From positions 39,441,800 to 39,505,799 of the forward strand of contig CM055092.1 of NCBI GenBank assembly GCA_029204225.1: a DNA stretch of 64,000 nucleotides, read 5' to 3'. The notes beneath the pieces are model-generated. The model did no database searches, was not told where the DNA came from, and saw only the letters and a list, made by a program, of their open reading frames with translations. Position numbers and translations under genes: made by a program. Of this stretch, positions 58,861 through 64,000 are shown one piece after another. This DNA comes from Diphasiastrum complanatum (taxonomy: Eukaryota > Streptophyta > Lycopodiopsida > Lycopodiales > Lycopodiaceae). The first letter of the stretch is position 1; each line of letters opens with the position of its first letter.

Positions 58861-60869
58861 GTCAAAGGTCCACAAGGAACTTTACCTTTGCCTTTGAAGT
58901 TGTTGAACAGATCCTTGATAAATATTGTATCTCTGCTGAATATAATCTGCTGGATATTGGGGTCGTAAGTATTGTCAGAGAAAGTATATCCAATCAGGAT
59001 GGCCTTGAGACCTTGGAAGTCAAATTTCTTCCTTGTCTCCTTTTGGATTCGTGCATAGGCGATGCATCCGAACACTCGTAGGTTCTTCAATGAAGGCTTA
59101 GATTTTGTCCATACTTCATGGGGTGTTTTGCTTGAGAGGGTTGGTTGAACATCTGTTCTGGATGTAAGTTGCAGTGGAAACAGCTTCAGCTCAGAATCTC
59201 TTTGGAAAAGATGCATGTGCAGCATGCATTTGGCTACTCCTTGAATTTAGTAGAGATATACTCTCCACCATTGTCAGACCTCAGGGCTTTAATCTTGTAC
59301 CGGCTTCTTTCTCTACATGTTCCTTGAATATTTTGAAGCAACTGAAAGCTTTTAATTTCTTCTTGATGAAGTACAACATTGTTCTTCTGGAAAATTCATC
59401 AATAAAAGTGATGAAATATTTTGCATCCTTCAGTGAAGTATTCTGCATTGGGCCACATATGTCTGTATGTACCACGTCTAATTATCCTCTAGCAACATGT
59501 TGATGGCTTGATTTAAATGGTTTTTCAGTCTGCTTACTGACTAAACAGTCTTGACAGACAAATAATTTTTGACTTTCTTATCTAGATAGTCGAGATCAAG
59601 AACAATAGATTGCTTGGACATATGTGATACAGAAGCATGATTCAAATGACAAAGTCTACAATGCCAAAGTAAATGTTTATTGATCTGTACAAAAGTATTA
59701 AAGGCCTGACTAGAGACAAAAAAACAATAACTTAATTTGTACAAGTATTTATGACTCTATCCAAGTGTTATGATCTTGCATGTCCTATCGACTACTTTAC
59801 ACTGATTAGATTCAAATTCTACTTTATGTGCTAAGTTTGTAATTTTGCTTACAAGGAGCAGACCTTCACCTTTGATAGCTTGTGTGCTATTGTCACCCAG
59901 GTGAACATATCTTTTGGTACTATAAGGCATATAGGACTCGAAGCAGCCGAGATATGGTTGGTGGTCATGGTTGTGTGGCACCGGAATCTAGAAACCAGGA
60001 GCTCTTGTTTGATGCTCCTTGATAGCTAGTCATGAATGCATCATCATGATCCACTTCTTGGTTAGGTTGTGGTGTTTCTGTATTTGCATTTGCCATCTGA
60101 TTTGATTGCCCTTTGCTATCGTTTTTGGCTTGTAGTATGTGGAAATCTTGAATCTGGTGGTTGGTTCATTTGTAGTATCTGTAGAAGAGTTTCTTCCTTG
60201 TTGGCAGGTTTGACTACTCTTGACGCTATGTCAGCAGCTTCTGTTTTTTCTTTTATTGCTTCGGGCCTTTCTTCTTCTGCTTAGTCGAGCCTCTATTGGT
60301 GTATAAGACGTGAGAGCGTTCATTCCTTCTGGTGTCTTCCTGCACCAAAAGAGTCAGTTCTGGGTGTGTCGTGATGATCATCACCCAACTGTCATATGAG
60401 CTTGGAAAGCTTGAAAGTAGTGTGATTATTGTGTCTTGATTGTCTATGATTGATCCGACAATGACCATTTGCTTCAGTAGGTTCTTGAACTAGTTGATGT
60501 GATTCTATAAAAAAATCATCATTTGTCATCTTGAGGGAGAAGAATTTTCTCCTGAGATGTAGCTTGGAAGCTACGTCACGCACTTCGTACAGGGTGCTCA
60601 AGATGTCCCAAACTTTCTTGGAGGTCTGAGCTTTAGACACATGGCCAATTTGCATGTTTGATATGTTGAGGATGATCAATATGAAAGCCTTTCCATCCTT
60701 CAGCTTCCATCGGGATATTGCAGCGTCGTTGGCTTTGGGTCTTGTCTCTACACCTATGACAATACAACTCCTTAGCTATTAGCATAGTTCTCATCTTAAA
60801 TTTCCACAGATGGTGATTGGCTACATCAAACTTGTCCACGATGAGACTAGATTTCCCTTGAAAATCCAT
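58861..60869 (-). pseudogene. Copia gag-protease-integrase remnant
   Basis: Minus strand: gag MDFQGKSSLIVDKFDVANHH, then AQTSKKVWDILSTLYEVRDV and LLSSFPSSYDSWVMIITTHP (60869-60253), a decayed protease (59980-59760), GAG-pre-integrase (LLWHRCRLCHLNHAS-like, 59740-59600), integrase (DAKYFITFIDEFSRRTMLYF, 59475-59281) and integrase C-terminus (LRVFGCIAYARIQKETRKKF, IFSRDTIFIKD, 59120-58880). RT and RNase H are absent. Same family as 1076-2290. It sits between genes a' and b'. Confidence 0.85.
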
Positions 60870-61075
60870 GTGGAAAATAGTCTAAGTGGCAGTAATAACT
60901 ATCAATGACTTAAGAATGAAAATCTAATGCTATTTTTTTTTTTGCAAAACAAGAAAGCAATTATTCTATTGGCTAATAGAATCAAATTTTGTGGGAAGCT
61001 TATCAGGCTATAAAAATAGCTCTAAGATTAAACCGCTTTTGATACGATATAAATATCAGATTAAGAATCAGATAA

Positions 61076-62080
61076 GCTCCAATACCATGCTAGGGAAATA
61101 TAATGGATAGTTCGATGATTCAGAATGGTCGAACAATCGGTTCATAATGATCCTACTGTTGCGTGGAGGCAGTGGTCAACTACTTTCCTCGGTGTTGCAC
61201 TACAACAATAGTAGGCGAACACAAACGTTAAGTAGAGCTTAATTGCACACTTGTTTGTGGAAGCAGAAGAGTAGACAATACAGACAAAGAAATAAAAAAG
61301 TCAGACAAAAAGATGTAGTAGCGAAGCATACAATTTTGACAAGAACTCTAAATGCGATAAAAAGACAATGATTGATTCAGATTTATGTATAGAACTATAA
61401 GTCAAATCAATGCTATGTGACAATAGCGGATGAAACTGTGTGCTCATGAAGCTAACTCCACTCTGTAAAAGCTATGAGCTTATTTCTAACAATCAGTCTG
61501 AAGAAAAAATCGATGCATAAAAGCATCTATAGTGTCTATCTCTCTGTAAATCACTATAATTGATCCACTTAGATCCACATGGTTAATTATATTATAATGG
61601 TTATCTATATACAATATACATTTGTCGTTTGGAGGAGATCATGGCTGCTACTGTCATTGTCCAAGAAGTTGCACAGTATAGGAAGTGAGCCTGAGAAGGC
61701 TTCGACTATTCGGAGTCGAGCTAGTCGCTGATGTGGCCTTGGAGTAGTCAGTAAGTCAATATGTCGGTTGAGTCGAGAAGTTGGACTCTCTGATAAGTTG
61801 GCCTAGTCAGGCTTCCTCAATAAGTTGGCCAACTCCGACAAGTCGGGTGCCAATCTCTTGTCTATCTTTAGTAATAAAGTATTTCTTTAGATTGTGCAAT
61901 AATGCATATAAAGTTGTAGCGATACAAATGGAACTAGATTAACATGGCATTTAGGAGAGTAGAGGAGATAAATTCAACAGAAATAAGAATTAGAGTGAAA
62001 AGAACAACAAATGAACAAAATATTACCTTGTCAATATCAATTGTTAATATTAGGATATATAATTTATTCATGCTATGACG
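61076..62080 (-). repeat. Primer site and probable 5' LTR of the 58.9-60.9 kb copia
   Basis: PBS TGGTATTGGAGC (61087-61076, minus) follows an LTR end CCCTAGCA at 61088. Sequence beyond 61088 is presumably the LTR, but its far border and the boundary with gene b' are not defined. Confidence 0.5.
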
Positions 62081-62128
62081 AGAGATTTAAAATAAAAAAA
62101 GATGCATATCAACAATAAGTTTATATAC

Positions 62129-63345
62129 CTTGAGAAATTTTATGTTTATTTTTCCAATAAAACCCATTGTCGGTATTTCCCAAACGTCTTCATGAAGTAG
62201 AGAATCAAATTCTCTATGTATTCTTGGATGAATATATATTTACATAGAAAATTTACTACTCCTTCTTCATTTATTTTCAGCGAAAGAATGTTCAGGATCC
62301 AGTGCCGACTGCAACAATCAATATGAAATTAGAATCAATTTTAACAAGAGTATTATTATCAAAATAAAAGGCATCAACACCAAAGTAGCAAAACTTACTT
62401 ATTTTCATATGGAATCAAATAGAATTTGGCCAATGGACTTCACTCGATGAAATAAATAGTTTTTTCAAAACTGGCCTCTTTTGCCTTCGTTGTTGACATG
62501 AAAAAAAGACTAACAACAAAAACATCTCCGATGGAATTGAGACTGATATTGTGATGCGAAAAGCTTTGGCTGACTTCAACAATTGTATTTGTAATCTTGG
62601 AAGTCTTATCTTTAAGATCTATACAAAATTTGGGATCTAATTGAAAATTTTTATTTGTATCTGAAGAAAAAAGTCAAAATAGTTGCCGATATCAATGATA
62701 TTGGCTAAATAAGATTCATATTCATTATAATGGTCAGAATCAAAATCTATCCGCCAAGGATCGTATGGGATTCTAACAAAAAGGCTATGTACATAGTTTT
62801 CAACAGATGTGGAGATAATATTTAGAGACTTGTATGTTATTTTGTCAAGCTCCTCTTGGGTTATCTCAACCTTCGGCGAAGAAACCCTTTGAGAAGATTG
62901 ACAAGTAACAGGAGGAGGGGAAGCAGGTTCTAAGTCTGATTTAGAGTTCGAAGACGCTGAATTAGTGGTCAAGACGATACATGGTCGCTTTGCAGAGATG
63001 ACTTTCATAGGAAGGAAAGCAGCAGGCCTACGAGATCTAGATTTTTTAGAGATAGCATGCTTCATCTTCTTGCTTGAGGTAGTTAGCATGTCTGATCTAT
63101 CTAGGGGCAGATCTCTGGAGGTGCTGGAGTTATCCACATAAAGACCTGAATAACGTTGTCTTTTGAGAATTACGAAATCCTTGGACATGATGGTAACATG
63201 CTTAACCATGCATGGCCAGAAGAACAAAATCCTCAAAAAATTGGGACAAATAGTCCTCTGTAGAATCCTGTAAGGCTTGCATGGCTGTAACAACAAAATG
63301 AACATGGAGCCCGAGCGACATGGTGACATTCGTAATAGATCGGTT
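62129..63345 (-). pseudogene. Gene b', copy 2: histone H3-like fold plus Ulp1-like (C48) protease
   Basis: 63300-63160 encodes the H3 fold: HFVVTAMQALQDSTEDYLSQ, FFEDFVLLAMHG, then after a one-base frameshift at 63205 KHVTIMSKDFVILKRQR. A basic Ser-rich linker follows (SSKKMKHAISKKSRSRRPAA). The protease-like part includes FDSDHYNEYESYLANIID, LKDKTSKITNTIVEVSQS, DVFVVSLFF and LIPYEN. It is then spliced (intron 62398-62309) to RHWILNILSLKINEEGVVNF, carrying the catalytic-type His-Trp. The exon ends near 62129; the Cys exon is not identified. Frameshifts at about 62655 and within the last exon and a stop near 62440 show decay. The domain order and intron match copy 1, but the sequences are strongly diverged. 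Confidence 0.68.
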
Positions 63346-63384
63346 TAAGAGAGCTCTCGAAATCAACAATTCGGTTGATCTCTG

Positions 63385-63960
63385 AATAAAATATCCTCAT
63401 TCAAATTTTTGGGCACTCTAACAGAATGAGGCAACATTGTTTTCTTTTTATCCATGCCATCAATAACAAGGCCCAGATATTTTTGTGGACATTCCAAACA
63501 TTTTTTTCAATGCTTGGCCAATTTTTTTCTTTCAACTGTTTGTTGATCTCTGTGCAGTTGAAGAGCTTTTACAGCATCCACTTAAAATACAATGATTCAC
63601 TTATTTAATAGAATAAAGATCATACCATAATGGTATTCAAAAAGACTGCAACATAAATTTTTTCAAAATAGAACGTATTAAAATGAATGACAAATTTGAT
63701 TAATATTTACCTTTCTCATCATTGGTCTTTGCAAGTTGTTTTGCAAACTTTAACAACTCGCAAGTGGAGCATACTGTCATTCGTGATGTTTTGGAAATCT
63801 TTACCAGTCCAAAAATCCTTTTCCAAATTCTCAAAAAATATGAGTAACTCAAATAGGAAACATTTTTTGTTTTGGCAAACTCTTTGTACATCAAAAATAT
63901 TTCTAATTTTGTAAAATTATCTGGCAAGTGAAAATAGACAATTTCTCTCTATGCACATCT
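63385..63960 (-). pseudogene. Transposase-like gene next to b' (IDGMD family)
   Basis: Exon 1 (to 63711) reads YSYFLRIWKRIFGLVKISKT then SRMTVCSTCELLKFAKQLA. A 130-bp GT-AG intron (63710-63581) leads to exon 2 with LQLHRDQQTVERKKLAKH, a stop, then YLGLVIDGMDKKKTMLPHSV and VPKNLNEDILF. The IDGMD-x-x-KT-x-LPH block after an HTH-like and C-x2-C segment recalls transposase-derived proteins found in many eukaryotes; I do not name the family. It ends at the start of the b' histone region and continues leftwards only as far as the window edge (its 5' end near 64000). Confidence 0.5.
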
Positions 63961-64000
63961 ATGAAATGCTTTAGCCAAGCAGTTGCATTTAAGACATCTG

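Overview
The window is a TE-dominated plant nuclear segment. It is AT-rich, has introns, and contains a two-AN1 zinc-finger gene, a trihelix transcription-factor gene and many Ty1/copia and Ty3/gypsy remnants, including elements with a tRNA-iMet-type primer site (TGGTATCAGAGC). The intron-bearing host genes and very old nested retroelements fit a large-genome land plant. A fern, lycophyte or other non-seed plant is my guess; the sequence does not settle it.

Layout. 1-4142: broken copia and gypsy pieces. 5240-10940: a Ty3/gypsy element with both LTRs, gag-protease and a terminal chromodomain, but no recognisable RT, RNase H or integrase. 11446-12989 (-): trihelix transcription factor in three exons, with a G-box-rich upstream region to about 14.6 kb. 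16.5-19.3 kb: two copia remnants head to head. 19383-25922 (-): a nearly complete young copia element with LTRs, inserted into an older copia. 28.7-31.9 kb: truncated copia copies. 32.6-33.6 kb: a GC-rich foldback and transposase-like debris. 34-36 kb (-): copia RT/RNase H. 38.1-40.9 kb (+): copia whose RT is replaced by an unknown reading frame. 42291-43078 (+): AN1 stress-associated protein gene followed by a tRNA-derived SINE. 46.5-54.4 kb and 57.7-64 kb: two diverged copies of an unfamiliar multi-gene locus, interrupted by copia insertions.

The most unusual content is in those last two blocks. Gene 'a' (+) faces a minus-strand gene 'b' in both. Gene b encodes a histone H3-like fold, then a basic Ser/Pro linker, then a Ulp1/SENP-like (C48) cysteine-protease domain. 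An intron within the protease domain has the same position and phase in both copies. Copy 1 also has a divergent gene 'c', separated from b by a tandem array of CACGTG motifs, and a transposase-like gene 'd'. Copy 2 has a different transposase-like gene next to b'. Every b-type reading frame carries frameshifts, so these look like decayed members of an undescribed composite mobile element or gene family.

Only the AN1 gene and the trihelix gene look like intact host genes. All retroelement reading frames carry stops, frameshifts or truncations. Function beyond family assignment is inference throughout.
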